In this document: positions 48,673 to 61,128 of the stretch, piece by piece | Numbering within the stretch: position 1 is the stretch's first letter | Layout: each line of letters starts with the position of its first letter | DNA from: Allacma fusca | Taxonomy: Eukaryota; Arthropoda; Collembola; Symphypleona; Sminthuridae | Assembly (NCBI GenBank): GCA_947179485.1 | Contig: OX359246.1 | Coordinates: forward strand, 36,869,632-36,933,631 | Length of the DNA: 64,000 nucleotides | Direction: 5' to 3' | The notes under the pieces: generated by a model | Database searches by the model: none | What the model was told of the DNA's origin: nothing | The model's input: only the letters and a program-made list of their open reading frames with translations | Translations under genes and position numbers: made by a program

Positions 48673-51600
48673 ACTCTATATTGTAGGATATTTGTTTTGG
48701 GCTTTTAATATCAAACAGATCATTGTACCACTTGCAATCTGAGATGTACTTATATTTTAGAATATGCTGTCAATACAAGGTAGAAGTACCTCGAAAAAGC
48801 TTACAACTCCGTGCTTTGGTGTAATTACTAGCTAAAATATTTTTTATGAATTTTTAAATCGGAAGCGAATACTTGAAAACCACGTTTTCCTAAAAACCTC
48901 CCAGCTTGCTTCGTTCATTTAACCAGGGCGATCATTTTTGACAAATCGACAAGTAATTTCTCTTTAAGTGGTTACACAAAAATTTTCATCCTTTTCCGGA
49001 AATAAAAATTTAAACTGATATTTTTGCTACTCCCTAATGTTTTTATGAAAATCCTTGCCGTAAATGCCAATACTTGCGGGCATTTTCAAAAAAAGGAATC
49101 TTCTGGCTATTTTCAACATTTTAAGGTTATATTTTATTTATATATTCTCCTGAGCAGGCATATATTTTTATTTTTACAACACTGATGAGCATGCTCCTGT
49201 TGAAGACATAAATATTATTATTACAAAACGAATTCTTACTAGCCATTACTTGCATATTGGTAAATAAAATGAATGGAATCCAATGTACAATGCCTATGGG
49301 GTTGTAGTAAATATTATTAGTCCTTTGTAATGTCTATTTTATGCTCTGCATATTTGTATCCTATTTACAGCAAACACTGCTATACCCAATGTATTTACAT
49401 CGAAGCGTTGTCTCATTTGGGAGATAAGTATCATCTGCAAGTCTCCGAAACTCTTTGTGCACCGACGTTTACATTCTCATTATCGCTATGGTCTCATTCC
49501 TCTTCATTTCTAAGGCAGTAATTATGGATTCAGGACTTTAAAGTTATTAATTAATACCACAATGAACTTACCGCAGAATATTTTCACAATTATTGTTGCT
49601 TACGTTTGTACACAAATGCGATCGAAATCGAGTATCGAAATATATTATTATTGATTTAGTATCCTATTTTTTAAGTTGTATGCCTTATTTTGCATGCACT
49701 TGCAAAATGAAATTTTAATTTTAGAGTCAGGATATATACATTGCAAGTATTCCGAAGTAATGGTTCAAGATAGTAATACATTTTAATGGTGTCGTCGTTC
49801 GTTCATAACTTTTTTAAAACAAAATTTCAAATGACTATAAGACTGTCGGGGCACGAACTAGACTCACTTTCCCAATTATGAACAGGTAGATTCTGCTCCA
49901 CCTGCTGTAACCACGTCAAATTACAATATCAAGAGGCATGTGCAAATATAAAAAATAAACCTCGTGATATGTACGTTTTTTGCACCTCTTTTGGATGTCA
50001 TCATTAAATCGTCAGTGATTCTCGTCCTCCCTCCGTTACATGGGTTTTTTATATCATGTTCTTAAAATTTGTGTAGTGGCTATAGTTGTATTAATTATTA
50101 GTGATTAACAATATTCTTATAGTAATTTAATTAACAGCAGCTGGTTGTGCGATTTTCAAAAGTGTTTCTGTTCTTGTTATTCTGGCGACTTTCGTTAGCA
50201 TATCTACAATCATTTAATTATCGAGCACAATAAATTAAAAAGGAAATAAGTTTATGCTTTTTATTTCTTCCTCCTACTGTATTTGTGGTACATCAATAAA
50301 ACGTCATAAGTGACAATCCCCCACCTATACTGCAGTACACATAAAATCATCAGACTGAAACCCCCCTCTACCACTAGAAAATGAAACGTTATTTATACAT
50401 AGTCCCATCTCAAATCAGGAAGGTCCTGATGAAATCAGGACACCGCTGACATGTCTAGTTCCCTGGGTCCAAGAGTGTTGTCCGTCTTACTACAAACAAG
50501 TGCTGCCTGACAGAGGTACATAGATAGATTGATAAATTCCCTAAATTAAAAATACATTTGAACATTTGACGCATTAGTTTATTTACTAAATCTTCGGACA
50601 GAACATTCCTGTCAGAGCCCGCATTCATAGTTGAAGATACGTTTGCATAGGATAGGAAAATTAGATAACAGTAATTTAATGAAAATGCACTTGCTAGTGT
50701 ATGTATAATTATGTAAATGTACATATGCACGTAGTCTCTATTTGTTCTGAGGAACAAAGTGATACAAAACACAAATACACACATAAGAATGCTTCTTGTT
50801 ACAAAAATCAATCCCTGGTAGAGGGGGTGGAGTCTAGGGTTGGCCAGGGAAGCAAATTTAAGACATTATGTAAAAAATATAAACTCGCAGCCTTTGGAAA
50901 ATATGCCCACTGTATATGTACATATGTGAACCATTCCGCAATGTATTACATACTTGGGTATGTTTATATTTGGGATGGAAATAAAAATAATTACACATAT
51001 CTAACTAATTGACAGCAACTCCTGAGACTATACGCTTCAAGTTTCTGGAAAACTTGTAGTTAGGCTTTTTTCAAGAATAATAAATTATTAATTACACAAC
51101 AGACAAAAATAGATTCGTAAATCCCTGCTAGTTGCAAAAAAAATGTCTTCCTAAAAAAATTTCAACGAATTTAGAAATCTCGTTTGACGAAGAATTACTC
51201 CTGAAAGACGTCAAAACTAAGTCTTGTAAAATTCCTCGCTGAAGAAAAGGTCCGCAAACTTGAAAATCCAAAAATTGTGTTGACAAAAATAATTTCTCAA
51301 AACACCACAATAGTAATTTACAAGACTCATAATGCTAAAAGTAACAATGTTGAAAATACTTACTGGTAACCCAAGTAATCTTAATTAGCATAATAATTGC
51401 AATCATTTAACTCGGTAAAATTTTTGCAACCTGAATATTGGCCCAGAAGGATCAAGTTCTATTTCAAAAAATTCGGTCAGTCATTCAGAAATTCGTTTAG
51501 AGTTCTGCAGGACCCAGAAGAACTATTTGAAGGATTTTATGAACACTAACCTAGAACTATTGCTTGTTCTATTCTTTTAAATGAGTTTACATCTATACCC

Positions 51601-53590
51601 TACATACCACTGGTGATTGAAATCTTACTCTTAGAATTCGGCTGGGTTTGGAACTGATTGTGGATGGTCGCGAAAGACTATTTTAAACATTTTGTCATTG
51701 CTACTATTAATGCTATTTACTGATGTAATGTTTCTTAGAGGGACAAAAACGTGCATCAATGTTTTTCAAGTTGGAACTTTAGTGTATCTTTACCCCAAGA
51801 AACATTACATAATTTTGATACTTATATCATTGATTTTATTTATGTCGAAGTTTAACGAACTTTAGTTGAACTAAAGATTTGTCTGACTTGGGAGCCGTAC
51901 AAAAAAAAAGCGTTTTCACTCAGATGGGTCGTCAAATATGGAATATCTAAACATTGCAACTACATACATACTGTATATGCATAGATCAGAAATCTACATA
52001 ATAACATTTACACATATTCTCGTAATATACGCATAGAATTCCTTGCCCATATGTATTTTTACAGGGTGCCTCAAACAATTAATTCTCCCTTCTCTAGCTC
52101 ATCGAAAAGGCAACGGTAAAAAATATTCGATTCTCTCAGTTTAAAGCAAATTTTCTCCCAGATTTTAAGGATTTTTTCAACCCCCAAGCTTTTAATTCAG
52201 GGCTCAAGGAAGTAAAACAAAGTCAGAACTTTCTTGAAAGTCTGACATTTGAGGAAATAAATTGAAGGTTAATAGAGGCTTTTAAGTAGCAAATTTAAAT
52301 TGCTTTCAAGTGAGCACAACAAGAAATCAAATGAAAACTCTGGAAGACAATTTGCTATCAAATGAGGGGATTGAGTGTTTTTACCATCGCCCCTTCTTTA
52401 GGCTAGAGGGGTGTAAAAAATGTTTTCACAAAAAAACAAAAATGTGAAGCGAAGTCAGTTTTTTGTCGGATTTGTAATGCCATTATTATTTAACCCCATC
52501 TAATTTTTTCAAAGAATAGGAGGCCGATTTTTAGGGACGTTCTGAAATTTCCTAGGCATTTCTTATAGGTCTCTACGTAGAGACGGTAGAGACATGTGTG
52601 CATTTGAAGTTCGGAGCAGTCTGAGTAACTATCGAGGATAGGAGAACACTGACTGTGACATTTTTTCGTTTAATTCCCGTCGTTTCAAAACTCAACAAAA
52701 CACAAAATTCAAATTTTGTGATGGAAAAATCTGGTAGTGTAACGCAAGGTTATCAATGCTGTCAAGACGTTGCGTCCAGATGCAATATTTTTTGAATTTT
52801 TTAAACCTTACATTTTGAGGATCTGTGTTCACATGAAGGGAAAATAGATTTTTGAAGTTTTGACATTTTTAACCATATACTATGTGTATCACACGCGGCA
52901 ATGATGACGTTAGCAGTGGGTGGTAAACTACGCAAAAGCAAATTCGGTTAACTAAGGTGGCACGTGCTTCCAAAATCTGCATGCTTTGATCACGTTATAT
53001 TTGCACGGCCCCTTGGTTCTTTCTACATATTTTTATAAGGCACTAATTGTCATATTTCCCTCTTAACGATGAACTCAACAGAAGTGGGATGTCAATAAGA
53101 TACATGGTATTTTAAAAAATTACTGTTACATTAGAATTTCAATAAATAATTGCCTCAAATTGATTTTACTCTTAAAATCCATAGCTTTCCAGAGGTGAAA
53201 GTGTTGATATTCGTAAGAATTTTCAAGCCCTCTCCACATCCTGAGTTCGAGCTCTTCCCCCTTGAAGTAAAATGTTTCCTTTTCAACTGTGAAGTAGGGA
53301 CTCGTTTTATTTCCTCAAGGGGTATGGACAATTGGACAATTGTATAGTAAATTAAAAAGGGTTCCTCTCACAACATATCCTCTTGTAGTAATTTCTAAAC
53401 TGGATCCCTATCTGTTTGTTGGCCTACAATTTAACATGTAAACAATTTGCTTTTACAATGTTGCTGTTACTATAATGGAACGTTTTTAAGAGTTAAAAAC
53501 TGTGTTAATACATAAAAGGATGCCAAAAGAGCAGAAATGGGGCATATGTATATGATCATTGGAAAATTCTAAATGAGAGTCAATACTGGG
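48673..53590. other. Gene-free stretch
   Basis: No supported gene. Several short open frames lack splice context. A 16-bp perfect palindrome GTCTCTACGTAGAGAC lies at 52569-52584. Nothing else stands out. Confidence 0.4.
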
Positions 53591-53719
53591 TGTTTCATAA
53601 TTTGTTTCTCAATAATAGCCCACGGAAGGGAGTAACTCTACCAAACTTTGTTGTAAAAATATTTTCAGATTTTCTAAAATTTCATTGACCTCAGCCACGG
53701 GCGAATTTTTGTAAATCTC

Positions 53720-53965
53720 CCTGGAAGATCGTTTCTGATTTTCCCTTCTGAATCGTATGTATGTCCCTGCAGGAATGTCCTCAACGATTCCAAAAGTCCC
53801 TGCTGATAAAAAGGTAAACAATTTTCAAATCCCTGTTGGCAACTAAATTTCCCTACAAGACGTCAAATCCCTACGAAATTTCCCTGAAACAAACCAATAA
53901 TTTTGAAAATCCCTGCCAAAAAACAGGTCAACGAATTTGAAAACCCCTGTTGACATAAAAGAATC
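53720..53965. repeat. AAATCCCTG word-iterated island
   Basis: TCCCTG or CCCCTG recurs seven times, usually followed by C or T and a poly-A stretch (for example at 53841, 53881 and 53911). The minus-strand open frame at 53609-53821 overlaps it and is probably not a gene. It has the same character as the other word-filled islands but no defined ends. Confidence 0.45.
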
Positions 53966-54069
53966 CCGTCCCTTTAAGAATATTATTTATTTATTAGTTT
54001 TTTATTAATATTTTTTCACCGGGAAGAATCTTCCTACAAAAAACCGACCCCTGACCTCAGCCTATTTTT

Positions 54070-54261
54070 GCAGTCACAGGAGTCACAGGCGTGAACCAAA
54101 GTCGGAATTCGTTACCAATTTTCTATTCAGCAGTTGTTTAATCCCATACAAAATTTTTCTCAAATATATTGCAGAAAATGCGATTTCAGGAACTATAAAT
54201 GAGAGAAGAAGAAAAACTACAAATTCCGTCTTTGGTTCACTTTCCCGACCCCTATGACCGC
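54070..54261. mobile_element. Small foldback element, about 190 bp
   Basis: GTGAACCAAAGTCGGAATT near 54091 faces its inverse AATTCCGTCTTTGGTTCAC near 54222. Pairing extends outward to GCAGTCACAGG (54070) against the reverse of CCTATGACCGC (54261). There is no coding potential and no clear target duplication. Confidence 0.6.
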
Positions 54262-55692
54262 AAGAACTGACCGAGGGCAATACAATTTTTTATAAAATCT
54301 GAATTTACTACAAAGTAGATGGAAAAGATTTTATAAGTCGCATCCTTTTGTGGGCCAAGGGGGGAATACAAAATAGGAAAACACCCTGTACAATTGTACA
54401 AGTAAAACTACCGAGGGTTTGTAATTTAAAAAAAGGCCGGCCAGTGTACTTGGGATCTACTGTACATTCTAAAACTACGTTTTACAAATGTATACTAAAC
54501 TAACACATTTCATAATCGCTGAGTGTAAATATTTTCCTATCTTAATGCACAAAGTTAATCATGTACTTGAGCCTAAATTGAGCGTCCTTCGTTCCTAGAA
54601 CGCCTACTTGCATTAAGACAAAAAATCTATACCCCTTGCACTTTACTCTTTTACTCACATAAGAAACGGGGTTGACGAATTTTGACAGTCCAAATATTTT
54701 CAATGAGAGTCATCAAATCGGATAAAGCCTATGACGACTACTGTTGATTCATCCTATCACAAATTCAAATGTGTTGAATTAAAGCAACGTTTACTTTGCT
54801 GGATGAACGCAATTCGCTAACATAAAACATAGAAAACCGCTAACGCAACTCAAATATGCTTCGTGATGGATCCATTTAAACAAGTGCATAGTGGAGTAAG
54901 AACTAAAGTAGTAGAATCTCGTCTAACATTGATAATACTGTATACATATCCATTACAAGTATCATAATACATATTTAAAAAATATTGAAAATAAATGAAA
55001 CATCTACTGATCTACTGTATGAAGTCATAATTGCCTTTGTAGCCATTTGCGTACCTCTTGATTCAAAAATAACGATAGACACTAAATAGGTTCCTGGAAT
55101 ATGGCCCTATCCAAATACACAGCTTTTGTAAGTAATTTGACAGGTGTAAATTAACTATTGTTCCCTAAAGTTTCATCAAAATGAGTGTGTATGTATGTAA
55201 GTACGTATGCATAATTTATTACCATATTGACATATACATAATTAATTACATAGATAGATCTACGCTTAAGATCAAATTAAACGCTAAAGTATGGAACTAG
55301 AAAAGAGATAATATTAAACGTTACTTCTACTCAGAATGTACACATTACAGTAAGGAGTCAGAACATTTATTCATTTGATTCCTTACGTTTACAGATGGGA
55401 TGTATGTACATTACTAATTCTGTAAATTATTAATACGATTTATACTTATGTATGTATGTGTGTATTCCGTGTTGTGTTCCTTTCACCTAAAGTATAGTAG
55501 TACAGACTGTCCCGCATACGTAGTAAAACACGAGGTACAATTATTATTAAAGGTTAGCCAGTCGACTCATTTAATCATCTAATTTAACCATATAAGGATA
55601 ATTACACATGCAAAAAATCAAAAATATATAGATACGTGAGTGCAAACTTAATACGTATGCAAAATACTCTTTCCAGAAAATGTATCACGGTC
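54262..55692. other. Gene-free stretch
   Basis: No supported feature beyond dispersed TATGTATGTA simple sequence near 55190-55210 and 55445. Confidence 0.4.
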
Positions 55693-56191
55693 TAGGGATG
55701 TCAATGGTCTGGTCCAGGCTATTTATAATGGTCCGTTATTGATCGGATCCAAGATTTTAATGGTCTGGTCCAAATTTTCGACCAGACCAAATCAAAGAGT
55801 ATTGGTTCTGTCCTAACCGTTCGAAAAATAAAAAATCATGAATTCATGAAATCCCATGTAATATGTTAAAAACTTTCATTTTTATAACAAACTCAAAAAC
55901 TTCTAAAAAATGAGATTATGTAAATACTCTTAATGGTTTTCTGAATCATGGTCCGGACCATATGGTCTTTGGTTCGGACTAGTCCGAAAGTATGGACCAG
56001 ACCATTGATGTGGTCCAAAAAACTTGACCAGACCATTGATGTGATCCAAAAAACGACCAGACCATTGATGTGATCCAAAAAACCTGACCAGACCATTGAT
56101 GTGGTCCAAAAAACGGGGTTTGGAAGAAAAACCTTTGTACCAAACCAGTTCCATAAAATATGGATCAGCCCTAACCATTGGCATATCACTA
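55693..56191. mobile_element. hAT-like non-autonomous element 5 (GGTCCAGACCATTGATG word family)
   Basis: The left end is TAGGGATGTCAATGGT (55693). The reverse of the right end is TAGTGATATGCCAATGGT (56191), alignable with two gaps and two mismatches. TCACGGTC (55685-55692) and CCACGGTC (56192-56199) form an 8-bp duplication with one mismatch. The interior holds GGTCTGGTCC and GACCAGACC words and a tandem run (about 56000-56116) of 34-38 bp units containing GACCAGACCATTGATGTG. Minus-strand open frames across it arise from the tandem run. No transposase. Confidence 0.8.
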
Positions 56192-56279
56192 CCACGGTCA
56201 AACTCTGAAATTGTCTCTTCTTTTTCACACATGTTCACTTCTGCCCTTCAGATTTTTTTGATAAAGTTTTTCTAATATT

Positions 56280-57200
56280 GTGAAGCTTCCTACTTATGCT
56301 AACAATGTTGAATTAAATATGCACTGTAATATGGATCCTTTCCTACTCTCACGAGTCACTGTCTTGGCGCTCTTATCTATTTACTTGGCATACAAACCCA
56401 AGTACAGGAGTACCATCAAATTAAAAGCGAGTCTCTCCAAGAACAACTTGTTAGTCCTTGGAGGAATACAAGACTTTACGGAACTGTTTCTCTCTTTACA
56501 CTGAATGAGAGGGGATGTGAAGGGTGCTGTGACCAATGGAAAGTACATATAGCAAAACTCCAAGCCCAGTCAGAGTCAGCCAGGATAACAGCGTAAAGTT
56601 GTAATTTATTCACGGGGAACAACATCATTGCCTTTCTTTCCATTGCCACCATCACGGGACAAGTTACACCAGAAAAACACAGCTTTACATATATTCTTGC
56701 CAGCCTCACTACTTTCTCTGGGTCGCCACTAGAAAGGACAACTCTGTGTTTGAAACTGCAGTACTAGATCCAAAGACTGCTCATCAGGTTCTATGTGAAA
56801 TTATATATCTAGGAGAAGTTGAGTACAACAAGCAAAATCTGACTTGACGTTAATGCTCGACAAAATAAAAGGTTAGTGACAATGACGCTATGAAGAGCCT
56901 GTCTCTTATTTAACATAGGAAATTATTTTTCAGTGTCCAAAATACACGTAGAAGTAATTATAGGAATAAGCTCTATACAATTTTAGTGTATGCAGCTATA
57001 ATTCGGAATAGTATTTGTGGACATTTTCTGTAATCTTCCGTCTCCAAAATCTTTTCGGGAAAAGGACCCACGTCAACACTGTTTTGGCCGATCGGATTTC
57101 CTTGGCAGCTTATTCGCACTTTGTCTGGTCGCTGATCCCGGGATGATGGAAGTGGCATTTGTTAGGCATATTGTGAGGAAGAAATAACATTAATCTACAT
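56280..57200. other. Less AT-rich block with open frames on both strands
   Basis: On the plus strand, 56329-56504 reads MDPFLLSRVTVLALLSIYLA and onward, about 56595-56765 reads GNNIIAFLSIATITGQV and onward, and a second frame ending at 56848 is also open. On the minus strand, 56709-56476 and 57158-56976 are open too (the latter with ISCQGNPIGQNSVDVGPFPE). None connects by good splice sites to a recognised protein. It may hold 5' exons of the galactosyltransferase gene, a small gene or a decayed one; the strand is undecided. Confidence 0.3.
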
Positions 57201-57551
57201 ACAATTTTTTTTAGTCACAGTTGCTTGCCTTGAAAATCCATCCACGCATCGTTCTTCCCTCGCATTTAGTAAAATGATTCCCTCGAATGCAACGTATAGT
57301 GTGTAAGTATGCTGCTCCTGAATAAGTACCCGAGTTATTTTTATTTGATGAGATCACAGATGTGGAAACAAGTGTACGTCGTCTGGGAAAAAAAAATAGT
57401 AACCACTCAGTTACACTGTATGCAGAAACCATGAAGGTATGGATAGCTGACTCATTTTTATCATTCACAGAATCTCTTGAGCATTCAAACCAGGGAAGAA
57501 CATTTGAGCATTGAAAGAAATCGTTCCATCAATTTCCTCCCAAGGTCCCAA

Positions 57552-60500
57552 ATGGTATTTCCACATTTTCGGGGGTTCAGGATCAAGCAGCGGAAGAGAC
57601 GGAAAGTATATTTTAGTATTTGTTTCTTTCTCTGCTTAACTGCAATAATTATTGTTAGTTTGAGGGAGTACGACAATGAGAGGATTCGTTTGACGGAGGA
57701 AATCCTCCAAATTGTGGGACACGACCGGAATACAAGTGCGAAAGTTCTCCCACTATTCACAGACACGACTCTTTTGCATCCTAGCCATGGATGTCAGGTT
57801 CGTAAGCACAAGCATTATATACGTATCTACATATTCTTACTGGAGGAATTTTTATTTTTATGATGCAACTTACAATGTGAAATTCCATATGGGAGCTTGG
57901 GGTAGGATGTGATAATTTATTGCCCAGGTCAGTTTTCAGGGAGGAACGCTCTCGCCATAATTTTAGTGCCAAGTGTGACTGGGAATGGAGTGAACAGAGA
58001 GAGAATAAGGACCACATGGGGGAAGTACCGGTTCCAGGAGAGCATGCAATTATTCTTCTTGGTTGGAAAGTCCCGTAATGGGAATATGACGGTGAGCAGT
58101 TCATTGGTTTGATGAGGACAGAAATTATGGATGTAATTCTTTAAAAAGTTTTAATTATGGGACATAAATATTCATTCTCCGGGAAAAAAATTTGAAAAGG
58201 AATTTAGTACTGCTGGGAATAATCTCGCTGATACTAGTCCTGCTGATATTTAGAAACACTCCTGGTACATACTCCCGCGGGTTACAAAAAAAAATCGGGT
58301 GTACAGTATGTAGGGCATAGATGGGCGTTTTTCTCCCCCTCTGCCTCTTTGTGCGAGGGATGGAATATAGCCTGCTCGCACTCTCCCTCGTCATCAATCG
58401 AGCAACACGTTACGGGTTGTCCTCGTCCTCGCCCTCGTGAGGGGCTACTTTTAAAATACACCCCTCTCCCTCGCACTCATGAGGGCCCTCGTTATTTTAT
58501 ATTACGCGTAAATAACCCCCCTACAATTTCCTACAATACCTGTGCCTTCAAATAACTTTTTCGCAGACACTTGGTTAAACTATGACAACTTCAATAAGTA
58601 TCAACATTCCCCCCAGTTCTGAACGTACGGAACTTTTGGTTAGCTTATAAAGTTTATAAAATTTCCTACAACCTAGCGTTCAAAAGAAATTTTAAAAAAC
58701 TTGTTGTTGAAATAAACTACTGTGTTCAAAATAGTGCCCTTTATTGGTGCAGGTTTTACACAGGTATTTGGGTACAGGTACATATTAGGTTTCGTGGTTG
58801 ACATAATTGTAAAAAGTATAAAAAACTTGAAAAATTTACAATGTTTTGTCCTCAACATAACGTAAAAAACAAGTTTAAAATTCTAATTCATCGGTAAAAA
58901 GTGCCTATCATCCTTATATTTTAATTGTCGGCAAAATGAAAAACATTCAGTAGTCAAACTACAATATTTTGTTATAAAAGACATTTTTGTTGGTCTTTGA
59001 CAATAATTCGTCATTATAATCGATTCAGTAGCTCAGAAAATGACTATTATTGATCAAAGCTGTTTTCTACGTCTCCGGTTAATAAAGATTAGTCACAAAT
59101 ATGTTCCACAACCTCAGACCAGTAATATTCAATAGTAGGGTCTGAAAACTGCATTAATCAAATATAAAGCCCAGGTGCCCTTGTTTACAAATGACAATGT
59201 CTCCCCGACATCCTAAAATGAAATTTTTTTCTGGAGTTTAATATGAGAAATTTTCACCTAAACAAGAGGGCCTTTTACTTTTAAAAATTAAAACTGGGAT
59301 TTTTGCGCAGGGCCATAAACCATGTACCTAAGACGTTATGTAGTTGGTCTTGCTACAGAACAATATATGTATGATTTTCGCATAACGATTAAGGTAAGAG
59401 GAGGTCATGAGGGCTTACATGTGCACTCTGCCTCCCCCTCTTTCGTTCACATCCTATTCATAGGTCCTCTCCCTCATGTTCATGAGGGCACCTAAAATCA
59501 ACGTGTACTCGCCATCACCCTCGCAGTTTGTGAGGGCGAGGACGAGGGAGAGGGCGAGGCAACCCTCAATCCCTCGTGAGGGTGCCCATGTATGATGTAG
59601 GGACAAATTTATATGTTAGTTCCCAATTCACCACACAGGGATTTACTGGTCTTGTCCGTTGGGTTTGTGGTGATCCATGAATGGCAATGTCGGCCCCTTT
59701 AGCCCGTATGCGGGCAACAGTAAAAATTATAATCATTTCCGACATTTGTATTTTATTTTTTTACAATATTTTTCTAAATTTATTTTATCCAGCTAACTCA
59801 AAAACTCTGGATACAGCGGTTCAGGAAATGGGGCAAAGTCAGCTTTTTTGGGGGGAAATATGAAAATTTGAACGGTTCAAATTCCTATTTTCTACCCAAA
59901 TTTGTTTTCCAAAATGTTTTGACGCTTTTGGATAGGAAATTTTATGGGTTTTCCATTGAGCTATCATATAGGTCACTACGTTGAGAATGAAAGGTATGTA
60001 AGAACAGAGAACAAGGTTGGGAAAGTTCTTAATCTTTCCAGTCTTCAGGGACGTTGGTTACAATGGTGTTACAATGGTTTGTAATATTATTTTGAAACCG
60101 TTCATTTGTGTCTAATTTTATGGGCATTAATTTTAAATATCATCATCCTAAGTCAAAAATGGCTGTGTCTGGAACTGTAATTGAGACAATATGGAAACAA
60201 ATGTTCATATTTTAAATCCGTCCAACAACCTTGCCCCCGTTGGTTGCAAGGAGAATGGTATTGAACAATATCTTAAAGGGGTTGTTTGATAAGAATTATG
60301 AAGGGAATAGAATATGTGTTAAATACGGATATGGGAATAAATATGGGAATACGTTGATGGGGATATTCCCAGCAGAGTTATGTAAATCTGAACAAGATAA
60401 ATGTTAAGTTAAATCAGGAAATTCAGAAAACCTGCAAAAACTATTTTTATTAGTGCCGTCCCTAGATTTAAAGGATTGTGTAATAATTATGTATGTGATG

Positions 60501-61128
60501 TTTATCTCTATAGGCCTTGAGCAAAGAAGCAGCAACCCATGGTGACATGATAGTAGATGATCTGGAGGAAAATTACTACGCCCTACCAATTAAGATTTTA
60601 CGAGGACTCAAATGGTTCCTGAATAACTGTCATTCATCCGAGTTCCTTGTTAAAGTGGACGAGGATGTTGTACTGAACCTGCCAAAGTTTGCGGCAGAGC
60701 TTAGAAAATGGCCGGACGAGTACCATTTAGGCGGCCATATTATTAAAGACGGGGTCCCTCACTTGTGGAATCCATTTACAAAATGGTTCGTGCCGCGAGA
60801 GCTGTGGTCTGGATGGTCCGTTGCGCCTGCGTATTTGGAAGGACCTTGCTATGTCATCCGAGGGGATGTGGTTCCGATGATTTTAGAGGCCAGTTACAAG
60901 ACGCCAATCTACCACCTTGAAGATGTTTTCATCACAGGGATGATTGCTAACGAAAGACTGAAATTAAAACAGATGACCTTTAAGGGAATCGTCAAGAAGG
61001 AGAATCTTTACTTATGGTATTTACAGAGATATTTCTTTGACTTGTGCAACTTCACGTCTCTACACACGAATCAGAACTATGTTATGTTTACCAAGATTTT
61101 CAATCGTTGTGAATACGTATTGTCGTGA
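57552..61128 (+). CDS. Beta-1,3-galactosyltransferase-type Golgi glycosyltransferase (GT31)
   Basis: Three exons (57552-57801, 57928-58091, 60514-61128) join in phase to 342 residues, usual for the family. The first ATG in the open frame gives a type II membrane layout: a basic cytoplasmic segment (RIKQRKRRK), then an anchor at about 19-37, then a short stem. Family motifs follow in order: RERIRTTWGKY (the usual R-x-x-I-R-x-T-W), QLFFLVGKS, E-x-x-x-HGDMIVDDLEENYYALPIK, KVDEDVVLN with the DxD-type metal/UDP-sugar site D187-E-D189, EGPCYVIRGD, and HLEDVFITG with the E-D-V motif (274-276). GT31 enzymes transfer Gal or GlcNAc in beta-1,3 linkage in the Golgi lumen; acceptor and donor cannot be told here. 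Intron 2 (2.4 kb) has been enlarged by a 1.3-kb hAT-like element. A TCATTCACAG acceptor at about 57470 suggests an upstream non-coding exon. Confidence 0.92.
58316..59594. mobile_element. hAT-like non-autonomous element 6 (CCTCG/CGAGG word family) in intron 2
   Basis: The ends are CATAGATGGGC (58316-58326) and the reverse of GCCCATGTATG (59584-59594), 10 of 11 matching. A perfect 8-bp duplication ATGTAGGG flanks it (58308-58315 and 59595-59602). Both arms (58365-58500 and 59400-59580) are filled with CCTCGCCCTCG/CGAGGGCGAGG words. The middle 900 bp is shared with the truncated copy at 3817-4744. No transposase frame. The perfect duplication suggests a fairly recent insertion. Confidence 0.87.

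Noticed and set aside
55893..56238. Two overlapping minus-strand frames with repeated FLDHINGLV or FFGSHQWSG units
   Set aside because: They are translations of the 34-38 bp tandem run inside element 5; there is no independent coding evidence.
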